Assembly: GCA_022605425.2 (NCBI GenBank)
Contig: JAKIMF020000001.1
Coordinates: 1,304,501 to 1,368,500 of the forward strand
DNA: 64,000 nucleotides
Origin: Hamiltosporidium tvaerminnensis
Taxonomy: Eukaryota > Microsporidia > Dubosqiidae
Reading direction: 5' to 3'
The notes beneath the pieces were generated by a model. That model had not been told where the DNA came from, did not search any database, and saw nothing but the letters and a program-made list of their open reading frames with translations. The translations under genes were made by a program, and so were the position numbers. The first letter of the stretch is position 1. Every line of letters begins with the position of its first letter. Shown piece by piece: positions 10,406-21,109 of the stretch.

Positions 10406-10861
10406 ATGGATTTTACATCCGAGCTTATTCTTCAAATAGAAAGTATTTTAAAAGAAGGAAAGTCAGTTAAACCAAGAGATTTAACAAAGATAAAGGCAAT
10501 TACAGACAATCCAATATCTAAATTATTAATTAGTTTATATACCAAAGACGGTGAATTAAACTTTGCTGGTATGGTTTCTGAATTACAAAATTTTGTATCT
10601 AAAAGTCCTTTAGATAGCAAACTTTTCTTAATATTTAGAATATATGATACGGATAAAGATGGAAAAATATCTAAGAAAGATTTGACCACAATGTTAAAGA
10701 TATTGTCAAATGATAATATAGAAGAAAATAAAATTAACGATATTGTAGAAAAGACTTTTAAATTTGAAGTGAATGATTCTGAATTTATAGAATTTCAAGA
10801 GTTTTGTAAAATTATTAAATCAAGAAACAATAATTTACATTTATTTTTCAGATGCAATTAG
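10406..10861 (+). CDS. Calcineurin B-like EF-hand regulatory protein
   Basis: Read from the first ATG (10406), 151 residues. The region from about residue 25 to the end follows calcineurin B: a 'NP.SKLLISLY' helix, then SKLFLIFRIYDTDKDGKISKKD, containing a complete EF-hand loop (DTDKDGKISKKD), and a C-terminal 'EF.EFQEFCKII' helix. The other EF-hands are degenerate; the fourth lacks the Ca2+-binding Asp pattern (FKFEVNDSEFIEF). The myristoylation start MG found in many calcineurin B proteins is absent. It would regulate the calcineurin phosphatase catalytic subunit, if that is kept. The reading frame is open about 96 bases upstream, so a longer product using a non-ATG start cannot be excluded. 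A recoverin/CIB-type sensor is the alternative. Confidence 0.75.
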   Translation: MDFTSELILQIESILKEGKSVKPRDLTKIKAITDNPISKLLISLYTKDGELNFAGMVSELQNFVSKSPLDSKLFLIFRIYDTDKDGKISKKDLTTMLKILSNDNIEENKINDIVEKTFKFEVNDSEFIEFQEFCKIIKSRNNNLHLFFRCN

Positions 10862-11276
10862 AGGTGTGTGTATTGTAATTTAAAAATGTTTTGGCTATTC
10901 GTATAAAAAATGGCAAGAAAAAGAAAAATATAAATGCTTGAGATGTTTATCTCAGTAGAATCGTTCTTTATTTGGAAAATATTACGTTTATATGAATTGC
11001 AAATAAAATAGATCACAAAGAGATGAAATTTTTTTGGAAACCTAATTTTTTTCTTTAAAAAATAAATTTTAAATTCGCTATAAAAAATTAAAATTTGATT
11101 TATAATTAGAAAATAGTATTTATAGCTATTATATCATTCAAATTCACTTTTGCATAGATTTAATATGAAAATAAAGATATGAATTTTTTTTTAAAAATTT
11201 TATAATTCTTATTTACTTTCATTTTTTGAATTTTAATCTATCAAATATACAAATAAATGAATAATATTTTAATTAA
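10862..11276. other. Intergenic region between convergent genes
   Basis: AT-rich; no gene, RNA or repeat identified. Confidence 0.4.
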
Positions 11277-12932
11277 TTAAATAGTTTTTATTCCAAGTTC
11301 TTCAAAAAAATCAGAAATCATTCGTGTTATTTCTACTCGCAGGTGAAATTTTTTAGCTTTTGTCTTGAAACTTTTACTCTTTAAAATTAATGAACAACTT
11401 AATGCATTTATAGTTGTAGCACTTTCTGCGCTTGATTGAAATGAAAAGTTTTCAAAAAAATCATGGGTTCTTTCTTTTAGGTAATCATGCATTTTTACTT
11501 TGAAAAGCCTGAATGTCTCAAGATCTAATTCTGGTTTTAAGATAAAATTAAAAATCAATATTTTTTCAGGTGCCCTAGTCATATTTATTATGCTTTTTTT
11601 CCATAACTGACTATTCAGAAATTTAATTTCACCGCCATTCATTGCTAAAACAGATGTAGATGTTAGCCCAACTCGATATACCTTATAATCTACATTTTCT
11701 AGAATTATTTCATCTCCTATATCATATGGATGGCTTATTATAAACATTATATTGTAGTACATGTCTACCGCTAATCCACTTGCAACAAAATTAAGTAAAA
11801 GCGCACTGCTCAAAGCGAATGCAGCTAATTGACTTAAAGGTATACCAAATATAACAAGCCATGCTAAAATTAGAAAAATAGAAACAATAATGAAAAATAT
11901 GTCCCCGATTATGTCGACAAAGCCCTTAGCAATACCAAAACTTTTTTCTAGATTTACTCGATCCATATAAAATTGTATAATTGTATCTCTAAATTCTTTC
12001 TTATTAATATCACGGCTGTCATTCGAATCAAAGAATACAAAAGCTTGCAATGCGATTTGTGTGCTTGGAAACATCGAACTAAAATCGTTAAATGAAAGAT
12101 ACTCTCCGTTTGTACTCGCTTTCAAAAATACATCTCTTGCTAATGTTTTGGAATCATAAAGACTCTGTAATTCAGGTGATTTGAAAAATAAGCTACCTAC
12201 TTTTTTTGTATCTCTTCTTGCCAAATTTATGTGGCCATCATCTGATTCTGATACAGTGTTACCTCCTCTGTTCCAAAAAAACACATCTGCACATGTACAT
12301 GGCTGTGATTCTGTTGTCGAAACATCGGATAATTCATACCTATAATTTTTCATAGATGCTATAATTTTTTCGCGAATATCCACTTGTACTATCTTATCCG
12401 ACAATGATCGTTCCATAAAAGATTCACAGAAATATTCCATTATTAATGTAGCTATTGAAAATGTTACACCTGTTAACAATCCACACAACATGAAATTCTT
12501 TGTGATAGAATAATATTCTTTAAATTCGCTTTTTAGAAATCCCAGAAGATATAAATTAAGTAAAAACCATAAAGATAAAGACAACCATCTCGAAATTGAT
12601 TTGAACTTCTTTTCAGTTGGTTCTTCCGCTATATTTTTAATGACATAAGCAATTAAATGAATTATATTGGCTATAATACTTAATGAACCAAAAAATATTA
12701 CCGAAAACAGAACCAAAGAACTTATTTCAATATTTAGAATTTCAATATGTCTCCTGATAAACAAATATTTGAATATTCCAACAAGCAAAGCAAAAAGCGC
12801 ACTATAGTTAAACACTTTAATCATTAAATCAAAGAATTTACTTGTTAAATATGCCTTTTCTTCGCTTGGTACAAATTCTTCCACATCTATTTCCATAGTG
12901 TCTTCATACCAGTCAAAGTTCTCTTCCGTCAT
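11277..12932 (-). CDS. MscS-family mechanosensitive channel with EF-hand
   Basis: A 551-residue membrane protein. Several hydrophobic segments occupy the N-terminal third. A soluble part follows with a complete EF-hand loop (DSNDSRDINKKE, about residue 301). Two more membrane segments come next (about 338-395), the second being the pore-lining helix (ALSSALLLNFVASGLAV), then the MscS beta domain (HPYDIGDEIILENVDYKVYRVG). Order and EF-hand match the fungal Msy1/Msy2 type of MscS channels, which release ions and osmolytes on swelling. In microsporidia osmotic control matters for spore germination; a role here is inference. No CCC start signal precedes the ATG. Confidence 0.92.
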   Translation of the reverse strand: MTEENFDWYEDTMEIDVEEFVPSEEKAYLTSKFFDLMIKVFNYSALFALLVGIFKYLFIRRHIEILNIEISSLVLFSVIFFGSLSIIANIIHLIAYVIKNIAEEPTEKKFKSISRWLSLSLWFLLNLYLLGFLKSEFKEYYSITKNFMLCGLLTGVTFSIATLIMEYFCESFMERSLSDKIVQVDIREKIIASMKNYRYELSDVSTTESQPCTCADVFFWNRGGNTVSESDDGHINLARRDTKKVGSLFFKSPELQSLYDSKTLARDVFLKASTNGEYLSFNDFSSMFPSTQIALQAFVFFDSNDSRDINKKEFRDTIIQFYMDRVNLEKSFGIAKGFVDIIGDIFFIIVSIFLILAWLVIFGIPLSQLAAFALSSALLLNFVASGLAVDMYYNIMFIISHPYDIGDEIILENVDYKVYRVGLTSTSVLAMNGGEIKFLNSQLWKKSIINMTRAPEKILIFNFILKPELDLETFRLFKVKMHDYLKERTHDFFENFSFQSSAESATTINALSCSLILKSKSFKTKAKKFHLRVEITRMISDFFEELGIKTI

Positions 12933-13285
12933 TTTGTTTATTCCTGCTTCTAGATTTTATACACATACGAACCAATCATCGTTTTTATTTATAATACAAA
13001 GTCTTAAGATGATACATCGTTTAGAAATCAATTTTATATATAAAGCATATTGGTTAAAACAAAGTTTATAATCTTTAAAAATGTTTCAGAAACCATTTTT
13101 TTTTGGATTTTAATCATTATTTAAATCGTTAAATAATTATTACTTCAATTCATAATTTCTTTATTTAGAAAAAATTTTAACTTGAAAAATTAGCAAAATA
13201 AAAAACTTTTAAACACATCTGAAATTTTAAATAAAAACCATTAAATAAATTCTCATTAATTTTATAATAAAAAGAAAAACGAAAT
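12933..13285. other. AT-rich spacer upstream of MscS gene
   Basis: 353 bases with no gene; carries the presumed promoter of the MscS gene and the 3' end of the SmB-like gene. Confidence 0.4.
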
Positions 13286-13546
13286 TTAATTTTTAAATCT
13301 ATCAACTTCTTTTTTCTGAATATCTTTCTCTTTACAAATAATACTTACATTTAAAACACAATGTCCTCTAAATAAAACCAATCCCAAATATCTTCCTCTT
13401 TGATCATTAATATATTCTTCTGTGTCAGAAACTACATAATTATAATTCTTATCGGTTGATTTCAAAACTCCTTCATATTTTCTCCCATCGTTTATCGTTA
13501 AGTGTATTCTGTGATTTAAATAATCTAAAAGTAACGGTGCAGCCAT
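13286..13546 (-). CDS. Sm-fold protein, SmB-like
   Basis: An 86-residue Sm-fold protein. Sm1 motif: LLDYLNHRIHLTINDGRKYEGVLKSTDKNYNYVV (residues 6-39), with the invariant DG.....G and the N in the Sm1 loop. Sm2 motif: YLGLVLFRGHCVLNVSI (about residues 53-69), close to the LGLVLLRGENLVS sequence of SmB. It is little longer than the bare Sm domain and lacks the proline-rich tail of animal SmB. It would be part of the heptameric ring on spliceosomal snRNAs. CCC lies 8 bases upstream of the ATG on the coding strand (GGG at 13555-13557). LSm8 is a less likely alternative. Confidence 0.85.
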   Translation of the reverse strand: MAAPLLLDYLNHRIHLTINDGRKYEGVLKSTDKNYNYVVSDTEEYINDQRGRYLGLVLFRGHCVLNVSIICKEKDIQKKEVDRFKN

Positions 13547-14862
13547 TATAAACAGGGATGATTCTTTTTCTAATTTAAAAAAGATAGTAAATACTCATTC
13601 TTCCTTTTAATTTATGATTTTCTATATGAACATCTAATATAAACGGTATAATTTATTCATATACTATCTTGTTTTTAATCTATTTTATTTGAAACTACGA
13701 CTATCAATAAAAATCGATATATTTCAAAAATATAATTATAAAACTTGAAAGCGTGTGAATAACTGACCAATAAAATTTATTTAGAAGTTCAATTCAAGTA
13801 TATTTCAATATTGTAAAAGCGTAGAAATAACTGACTTTTAAATTTATTTATACATGTTTAATTCAAGTATATTTTCACTATTTGTAAAGTTTTATAAAAT
13901 ACTAGCGATCTAAATTTAATCATATTCATCACTATTCCTTATTGAATATCCCAACTATTAAACCTAAAACTATATCAGAATGATTCTTCATATAAAATAA
14001 TGTGTATACTACAATGATATTACATATAGGCTTATTATTAACCAATATAATACAATATTAATATTCTTCATAGTAAAGAGTAACACAATACGGATCTATA
14101 GAATAGTTTGAATCAGATAGTCTAATTATTTTATAAAAAACCTAAATTTAAGTATAAAAATCTCAATAATATTAGTTATAGCATTAAAAGTTTCAACTTT
14201 TAGAAATTAACTAAATTAAAAATATATTTTAAAGATATTCAAATTATTTTCCGACTTGTACTAGAAAAATATGTGATAGTTTAAATCAAACGGCTTAAAT
14301 ATGAAGCAACTAATAAACTGCTATATATTATTAAATGATGTTATATATTGACAGAATCAGAATACCATTTATACTGTATACATACGTTAAAAGATTTAAA
14401 TATCAAACAAATATTGATTCTTTAAATGAAATCTAAGAATTTTATAAATTTAAAATTGTTTTGTAAATTCATAAACTTTAACCAAAATGTTTTGAAGATT
14501 TAAGTCAGGTTTATTGTTTTGTATAAATTAGATTTGATAATAGACTATTTATAGATTTTAGAGACTATAAAGTTATAATCACATAATTTAAAATATTAAT
14601 GATTCAGAATATTAAATCTTGTTTTATAATATTCCATAATTTCATGGAACATAGTAGTTATAATCACATAATTTAAAATATTAATGATTCAAAATATTAA
14701 ATCTAGTTTTTCTAATATTTCTAAATTTACCAAATATAATAGCTAGAATTACGCTATCACCATAATAATGATTCAAAATATTATTTTTATATTATGGATT
14801 AATCTTATAACCTAGATAATGATTTTAATCGCGAAATTTAAAAATTAATTAAGGAAATACAT
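13547..14862. other. AT-rich intergenic region with a direct duplication
   Basis: No gene seen in 1.3 kb apart from the duplication at 14571-14725. Confidence 0.45.
14571..14725. repeat. Two direct copies, period 85 bp
   Basis: The stretch beginning AGTTATAATCACATAATTTA at 14571 recurs at 14656, with few changes over about 65 bases. Confidence 0.75.
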
Positions 14863-15138
14863 TTATTTTTTTGTAGAATTAGACGCATTAGAAGAATATT
14901 TTATCTTGGAATCAGAATCTGATCTTGATATTATTACACTAACATGGTTACATGTTATTCCACATCCATGGAATCCACAACCACTATCTTTGTTTTTATC
15001 TGAACCACTATTACTTTTTTCCATTTTCTTCATTCCAATATTTTCTATCTGACTTCCATTTCTATCGGAACAACTTATATTTACAAAAAAATACGAAAAT
15101 AGAAAACTAAAAAATATATTTAAACTTAGATAAAACAT
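14863..15138 (-). CDS. Small secreted protein of unknown family
   Basis: A 91-residue protein with an N-terminal hydrophobic signal peptide or anchor (about residues 3-22), followed by a hydrophilic, serine-, asparagine- and lysine-rich body with CGFHGCGITC. The three closely spaced cysteines (about residues 54-63) could form a metal site or disulfides. I do not recognise a family. CCCC lies directly against the ATG on the coding strand (GGGG at 15139-15142), the strongest start signal in the window and good support that this short gene is real. Candidate spore-wall or host-exposed protein, by inference from the signal peptide alone. Confidence 0.65.
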   Translation of the reverse strand: MFYLSLNIFFSFLFSYFFVNISCSDRNGSQIENIGMKKMEKSNSGSDKNKDSGCGFHGCGITCNHVSVIISRSDSDSKIKYSSNASNSTKK

Positions 15139-16581
15139 GGGGTTATCGTTTTTATTTATTTTTTTGTGAAGTACAAATAAATAATTAATTATTATTTGTC
15201 TAAAAATGGAAAATTGTTTATTAAATCGAATTTTTTTTTACTATTTATATATAATTATAAATTTCTTCAAATTATTTGCACTGATTTTAGTTTCTTCAAA
15301 AATACTGGCTTTTTTTACTCCTAAATTATAAGCTGAAAGAATTTCAAAAAGTATATAACTTCAAGAAACTTTTATATTCTGATTGATTCCAAAAGATATC
15401 TGAATAGCTTTTAAAAGAATTATTAATACTTCTTAAATACATTTAAGCCTTTTTTGTGGCTTTTAATTTACATGAAATTGTCTAAAAATAATTAAAAATT
15501 AGAATTTTAAAAAGTTTATAAATTTTATATTTTGGTTTTACTACAGCCACTATGGTAGTCTAGACTGTAAATTTTCGTATTCTTTGGAAACTAAAAATAT
15601 TTTTAATTTTCAAATTAAAGAAGTAATAAACTATAAAGATTTTTTCGAGTAAATTTTATATACCATTGAGTAAAAAACAATACTACGAGAATTAAATATA
15701 TAGATTTACTGTTTTATTATCACATTTATTATCTTCACTAGACCTCTACAGACATCATATTTTTACTTTAAATTTTTATAATATATTAAGGATTTAAAAA
15801 ATATATGATATCTGATAAATATAATATTTATGGTTGACTGACTACATTTTTATAAATTTAATTATAAGTTATACTATATAAATTATACTATATAAGTTCG
15901 TAAGAACTGGTTATAGTGCAAAATATCAAGCCAATTATATATTTTAAGATGTATACAAGATACTTTCTCAATTTTTTCCGTAGCTAACTTATCTTGAGTA
16001 AATTACTTTAATATAATAAAATCTGTTTTTTTTTGATTTCGGTTATAAACAGTAAATTAGAGTCGGATTTGGAAGAAGAGAAAGAAGATTTAAAGAGGTA
16101 GAAGAAAACATGTAAAAAATGGCAAAAATATTTTAACCCAGAATTTTATTAATTTAATTCATTACTTACTTATATGAGAAAATTAAAGATTTATTTTGTA
16201 ATATTTTAATTTCTAATTTAAAATTATATAATTTATGAATTCTCAATATTACTGTTATATGTACGAGACATCTATATTTAAGTAATTCTTTTTTAGTATT
16301 TTTATGTTTCACCAAAACAAACAATATAAGATATGTAACAGGTACTTGTTAAATATTTATACTTTTCAGCTATTTTTAAAATAAAACTAGTTTCTAATTG
16401 TTAATACGTTATATTTAAATTTATATAAATAGAATTTAAGATTTTATTTGTATAAATTAGAAGAAGTAAAACACATGATAAAGTTCATTATTATAATCTA
16501 TTATATGTTCATTTCACGTATTCTTCTTTATATTGAGTCCATAGATTATCTATTTAGATTCAATGTTAGAAATATATTCAG
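15139..16581. other. AT-rich intergenic region
   Basis: No gene. Holds one copy of the AGTCGGATTTGGAAGAAGAG repeat family (listed separately). Confidence 0.45.
16059..16160 (+). repeat. Dispersed ~100-bp repeat, copy A
   Basis: Starts AGAGTCGGATTTGGAAGAAG, continues with GAGGTAGAAGAAAACAT and ends TTTTAACCCAGAATTTTATT. The same ordered phrases occur at 39404, 19951, 42479 and 20913. Confidence 0.75.
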
Positions 16582-16830
16582 ACTTATTTATATTTTTCTA
16601 GTATAATTATTTAACAGATTTATAAATATATTCCTATTAGGTACTCATGTCTTAATCATATTTATTTATATTTTCTAGTATAATTATTTAACAGATTTAT
16701 AAATATATTCCTATTAGGTAGTCATGTCTTAATCTTATTTATTTATATTTTTCTAGTATAATTATTTAACAGATTTATAAATATATTCCTATTAGGTACT
16801 CATGTCTTAATCATATTTATTTATATTTTT
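16582..16830. repeat. Tandem repeat, 3.2 units of 77-78 bp
   Basis: Units start near 16582, 16660, 16737 and 16815 (partial). They are nearly identical, with phrases such as TAATTATTTAACAGATTTAT and CCTATTAGGTACTCATGTC. The last partial copy runs into the left arm of the inverted repeat at 16826. Confidence 0.9.
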
Positions 16831-16976
16831 TATCCGTAAATAGAAAACCATTTATGTTTTACATCTTCTCATCATAAATTATTTAAAATCAAATTTTTTT
16901 TTTAATTTCTTCTATAAATATTTATATGTTAACCGATGTATTATTAATTAAAAATTTTCTATTTACGGATAAAAAA
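16826..16976. repeat. Perfect 22-bp inverted repeat, 107-bp loop
   Basis: TTTTTTATCCGTAAATAGAA at the left (16826-16847 in full) is matched by its exact reverse complement at 16955-16976. It could be the termini of a small MITE or a hairpin in RNA. It abuts the tandem array on its left. Confidence 0.85.
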
Positions 16977-17269
16977 AAATGTAAAAATTTTATATCAAAT
17001 TAAAAAATAAAAATCGAGTATTTGATTCCTAAATAAATATTTTACCTTTTTTTTATGAAAATAGAAAGTTTATAATTCTCTTAAAACAGATTTCTAAAAC
17101 ATAAATAAAATTATGCTACAATATCATCAAAAGTGTTGACAATACAAATGTATATTTATATTTCTTATATTATATGGACAAAGAAAATTTCAGAAAAAAG
17201 ATTACTAATTTGAATTTACGGCACAATTACAAGAGAAAGAAAACTTAAAAGCATTAATATGTAATTACC

Positions 17270-17435
17270 TAAGTATTAGATAACTGATTAATAATTTAAT
17301 ATTCAATATTGGATAACTGATGATTAATTTAATTAATTAAATTAAATAAAATTTCAGATAACTGATTATCACTAAAATAAAAATTGAATTAAATTAAATT
17401 TCAGATAACTGATTATCAATAGAATCAATTAAGAA
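17270..17435. repeat. Short degenerate repeat of AGATAACTGATTA
   Basis: The phrase (A/G)GATAACTGAT occurs four times between 17275 and 17420, with TTAAATTAAAT spacers. It lies just 3' of the MRD1-like gene. Confidence 0.6.
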
Positions 17436-17495
17436 AGTTTATTTTTAAAATCTTTAGTTGGTTTTTAAAATATTTTTTTAAAATTTATTTCTATT

Positions 17496-18710
17496 TTACT
17501 TATTGGCTTTATCAATAACCAATCTTCTTCCATATAAATGTGTGTTTGTTCCTAAATATTCAATTGCTTTTGTAACATCATTAGCATTCTTTAAAGTTAC
17601 AAATGCAAATCCTCTGGATGTTTTATCTCCTTTAACCGGCATTCTTACATCTACTACTGAGACAATTGAAGAAAATAATCTTTTTATTTCATTTTTATCT
17701 GCCTGAAAAGGTACATTTTTAACAATTAATTTATTAACTGAATTTTTCTGTTTTACTTCTACATTTTCCTCTAAAATTTTCTTTTTTTGAATACATATCG
17801 GTAGATAATCACAATATACAGCTTTATCTCCAAATCTTCTACAATTTAAACTTTTATAAGCTTTTCTTGCATTTTCTTCATCTTTAAAATATAGCAAAGC
17901 CATGGAACCGAATGGTGATACAGATACTCTACAATCAAAACTGTCAGATATACTTCCCATCACATCATAATTTTTTACGATTAAAACTTTTTTATCAAAT
18001 CTTTCTGTAAAACAAGATGGGTCAATATTATTTGCCACAAGAAAATCTTTTGTTTTTGCTATCAAATGTGATTCAAGCAATGAAATATTTGTCCCTAAAT
18101 CAGAATCTTTAAGATTTAATAAAACTTCTTTATCTTTAGATTTGTACTGATTTATTATAGATTTAAAATCAAAAAAGAAAGTATTAAATCTCTTTTCAAT
18201 ATTATTGTTATACATTCTTACTTTAATTAAAACTCCTAAAAACTCGCAATTATTTAATTTCAACGATTTTAACGCAGACACATGTGTGTCAAAAGTTACA
18301 ATCGCTGAAAAACTGTCATTTACTATATTAGTTATTCCTCCATACAATTTAAATAATTTATATATTTCATCTTTTATATCTAAAGATGTATTTGGTAAAT
18401 TAGTTACATACACACGACTATTTGTCATATCACTTCCTATATTTATACCGTCTGGTTCTCCATTTTTATATTTTTTATATTTTTCATTATCTATCTCTTC
18501 AACACTAATTTTACTGTTATTTATATAAGAGTTGTTCATTATATTTACTACGTTATTTGGTTTGGAATATCCAATAAAACAAAACCGTTTCGGTTTTTCT
18601 TTTTCATTTAAAGGTAATAAAAAAGAAGTAATTTCACCAAATTTTGAAAATGAAGATCGTATTTGTAATTCTGTTATTTTATTTGGAAGATTTTTTATAA
18701 TTATTCTCAT
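17496..18710 (-). CDS. MRD1: MRD1/RBM19-like RNA-binding protein (four RRMs)
   Basis: A 404-residue protein with RRM domains at about residues 1-75, 100-167, 245-305 and 327-402. RNP motifs are clear: RIIIKNLP and RFCFIGY in RRM1, RVYVTNLP in RRM2, LIVKNVPF and RGFAFVTL in RRM4. The end LYGRRLVIDKANK matches the end of Mrd1/RBM19 (LLGRRLVMQYA). Mrd1 joins the pre-rRNA within the SSU processome and is needed for early cleavages of 18S maturation. Yeast Mrd1 has five or six RRMs in 887 residues, so this is strongly reduced. CCC lies about 15 bases before the ATG (GGG at 18726-18728). It is transcribed divergently from FCF1, another SSU-processome gene. A poly(A)-binding-type multi-RRM protein is the alternative. 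Confidence 0.8.
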   Translation of the reverse strand: MRIIIKNLPNKITELQIRSSFSKFGEITSFLLPLNEKEKPKRFCFIGYSKPNNVVNIMNNSYINNSKISVEEIDNEKYKKYKNGEPDGINIGSDMTNSRVYVTNLPNTSLDIKDEIYKLFKLYGGITNIVNDSFSAIVTFDTHVSALKSLKLNNCEFLGVLIKVRMYNNNIEKRFNTFFFDFKSIINQYKSKDKEVLLNLKDSDLGTNISLLESHLIAKTKDFLVANNIDPSCFTERFDKKVLIVKNYDVMGSISDSFDCRVSVSPFGSMALLYFKDEENARKAYKSLNCRRFGDKAVYCDYLPICIQKKKILEENVEVKQKNSVNKLIVKNVPFQADKNEIKRLFSSIVSVVDVRMPVKGDKTSRGFAFVTLKNANDVTKAIEYLGTNTHLYGRRLVIDKANK

Positions 18711-19253
18711 AAATTAAATAGAAATGGGTGAAAGATTTTATTTAAATATTTTTTCATAAAATTTTTCATTTTTTTAGATATTTTTTTGAGACAAAGAAGA
18801 TATTTAAAAGAGAAGATTAGGAGAAAATATTTAACGATGGGTTGAAGAAGATATTTAAACATGGGTTGAAGAAGATATAACTGAGGGGATTATATTAAGA
18901 TATTTAAAGAGATGATTAGAAGAAAATATAACTGAGGGGATTAGATAAAGATATTTAATGAGAAAACAAGAAGTTATTTAAAAGAGATATTTAGAAGAAA
19001 AATCATAGAAAGATTCGAAGAAGATATTTAAAGAGAAGATAAGAAAAAAATATAATAGAGGTGATTAGAAGAAAATATAATAGAGGTGATTATAAGAAAA
19101 TTACTAAAAATCTAAAAATAATTTCACATCTAGAATTCTATTTTCCCTTATAAATAAAAATATTTTTATTTTTTCTATTCTCTTAACAATAAATATTTAC
19201 TAAAAAGATTGTATTTTCCGTTATTTAAAAAATAATAAAAAAAATCCCCAAAT
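18711..19253. promoter_or_regulatory. Divergent promoter region MRD1-FCF1 with purine-rich repeats
   Basis: Between the two starts. Positions 18780-19095 form a degenerate purine-rich minisatellite on the + strand: GAAGAAGATATTTAAA, GATTAGAAGAAAATATAA and ACTGAGGGGATTA recur several times. Both flanking genes have a CCC/GGG start signal. Shared regulation is inference. Confidence 0.5.
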
Positions 19254-19781
19254 ATGTCAAAAAGTAAATTTTCTGGTCGTAAAAGACTTCTAAACTATAA
19301 ACCACAACAAATACAGCCGATAAAAAAACAAATGCATTCTTTACAACCACTACATACATATTTTTTAGTAAACCATTCATTAAAACCGCCGTACAGCATT
19401 TTGATAGACACAAATTTTATAAACCACACGATCCGACGAAAATTAGATTTACATACAGAAATGTTGCGGTGTTTGTACAGCAATTACAATTTATATGTAA
19501 CTGAATGTGTAATAGCCGAACTTGAAAAACTTGGTCGACCATACCGAGTAGCACTAAATATTCTTAAAAATCCTAAGTATATTCATCTCACGTGTGACCA
19601 TAAAGGAACGTACGTTGATGATTGTATTGTTGAACGTGTTACATCACACAGGTGTTATATTGTGGCTACGTGTGATACTGAACTTAAACAACGAATTAGA
19701 AAAATACCCAGTGTGCCTATTATGTATGTGAAAGGTATGCATTATGATGTAGAAGGATTACCAAACGGACCAATAAGATAA
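19254..19781 (+). CDS. FCF1: FCF1/UTP24 PIN-domain endonuclease
   Basis: A 175-residue protein, close to the usual length of Fcf1 (about 190). The PIN domain runs from about residue 45 to 170. Its acidic metal ligands are visible: LIDTNF (D52), AELEKLG (E89), YVDDCIVERV (D122/D123) and ATCDTELKQRIRKIPSVPIM (D141), the last close to the Fcf1 signature. Fcf1/Utp24 cuts pre-rRNA at sites A1 and A2 in the SSU processome. The N-terminal basic part (K-R-rich) is typical. CCCC at 19246-19249 lies 4 bases before the ATG at 19254. Confidence 0.96.
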   Translation: MSKSKFSGRKRLLNYKPQQIQPIKKQMHSLQPLHTYFLVNHSLKPPYSILIDTNFINHTIRRKLDLHTEMLRCLYSNYNLYVTECVIAELEKLGRPYRVALNILKNPKYIHLTCDHKGTYVDDCIVERVTSHRCYIVATCDTELKQRIRKIPSVPIMYVKGMHYDVEGLPNGPIR

Positions 19782-19950
19782 TTTTTAATGTTTAAATAAA
19801 ATAAAAAAATAATTAAATTTAATTTTTAATCGTTCTTTTGTATTCATTGTTCAGATCTTGACTTTCGAAGATAAAGTTGTATACAAGTTAACAGTAAATT
19901 AGTAGAGTATTATGGAAAAATTTATTCTAAAATATTATTTATTTGTTCTG

Positions 19951-20040
19951 AAAGAAGAGATAAAAGTGGTTAAAGAGGTAGAAGAAAACATATAAAAATG
20001 GTAAAAATATCTTAACCCAGAAATTTATTAAATAAATTTG
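19951..20040 (+). repeat. Dispersed ~100-bp repeat, copy B
   Basis: GAAAGAAGAGATAAAAGTGG then TTAAAGAGGTAGAAGAAAAC and CTTAACCCAGAAATTTATTA. Lacks the first bases of copies A and C. About 60 bases upstream both A and B have the phrase AACAGTAAATTAG. Confidence 0.7.
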
Positions 20041-20534
20041 TTCTGAATGTGTGACATGATAAAGATTGTAAATAATAAAATTATTTAAAGTTTAATCTTG
20101 TTTGGAATAACGAAAAGGATATGAAAAATGGGGATAATGATATTTTATATAAAGCTTATACAGTATCATATATTAGCAATTAACTGATGAAACTATTTAA
20201 TATAATTAATATAAATGTAAATATAATTTTTATATCCATTATTTAGTACTCATAATATAAAAAATAAATCTTTAAATGATTTGAAGAATTTTACTGTGAA
20301 TATATATTTGTAGAGATTTATTTGTTTTGAAAATTCATTCGATAAGATATATTTTTAGATAAAGAAATAAATTTAAAAAATATATTATTCACAGTATTAT
20401 TGTATTCTATACAGAAGAAAAAAAAATAATGTTTATATCTGAATATAATTTTTATTTATAAATATAAATATTTGATAATTTTCTAACTGAATCAAATAAA
20501 ATTGATAATTTATGATTAACTATGAAGATGAAGG

Positions 20535-20800
20535 AGGAATAACTATATTAAAATCTATCTGCTTGGTAAGTAGTCTGTAGAATTAGGAGGAAAATTAAAG
20601 TTTTTATTTTCGGTTGGATATAGACTACAATGGATTTATATTTTAATACTCTAAAAATTTGTACTACCACAAATTAAAACAAATTGGGAAAATATAGAAT
20701 TGTCTCAAAAATAAATTATCTACCATGGAATTCAGACTATTACATGTGCAACGTAAAAATAATGGGTTTGACATAGAAAGTATAAGAACTTTTGGGTTTT
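20535..20800 (+). repeat. Diverged copy of the GC-rich island family
   Basis: GAGGAATAACTATATTAAAA, TATCTGCTTGGTAAG and TTCGGTTGGATATAGACTAC line up in order with 4445-4545. Similarity becomes uncertain after about 20650. Confidence 0.45.
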
Positions 20801-20912
20801 GAAATCTGTTGATTTTTTACAACCATCTTTCCGTGAAAGAGGAATATATGTAGGAAATAGTACCATGACGAATGTGGAAATATATTGGTGACATATTTTA
20901 TTACTCAAATAA

Positions 20913-20985
20913 AGAGGTATAAGAAAACTGACATAATGCAGTAAAAATATAGAATTCTAAATAAATTATATTACTATTTTTAATC
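20913..20985 (+). repeat. Dispersed ~100-bp repeat, diverged copy E
   Basis: AAAGAGGTATAAGAAAACTG followed by GTAAAAATATAGAATTCTAAATAAA aligns with the centre and end of copies A-C. Confidence 0.5.
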
Positions 20986-21109
20986 TATAATATTAACATA
21001 TGAGTAGATATTTATATTGATAATAAACTTAAGATAATTATTTTATTTTATAAGTGTGTATCTTTATCAGATATCAATCTAATTTAAGAGGAATATATTT
21101 ATTAAAATT

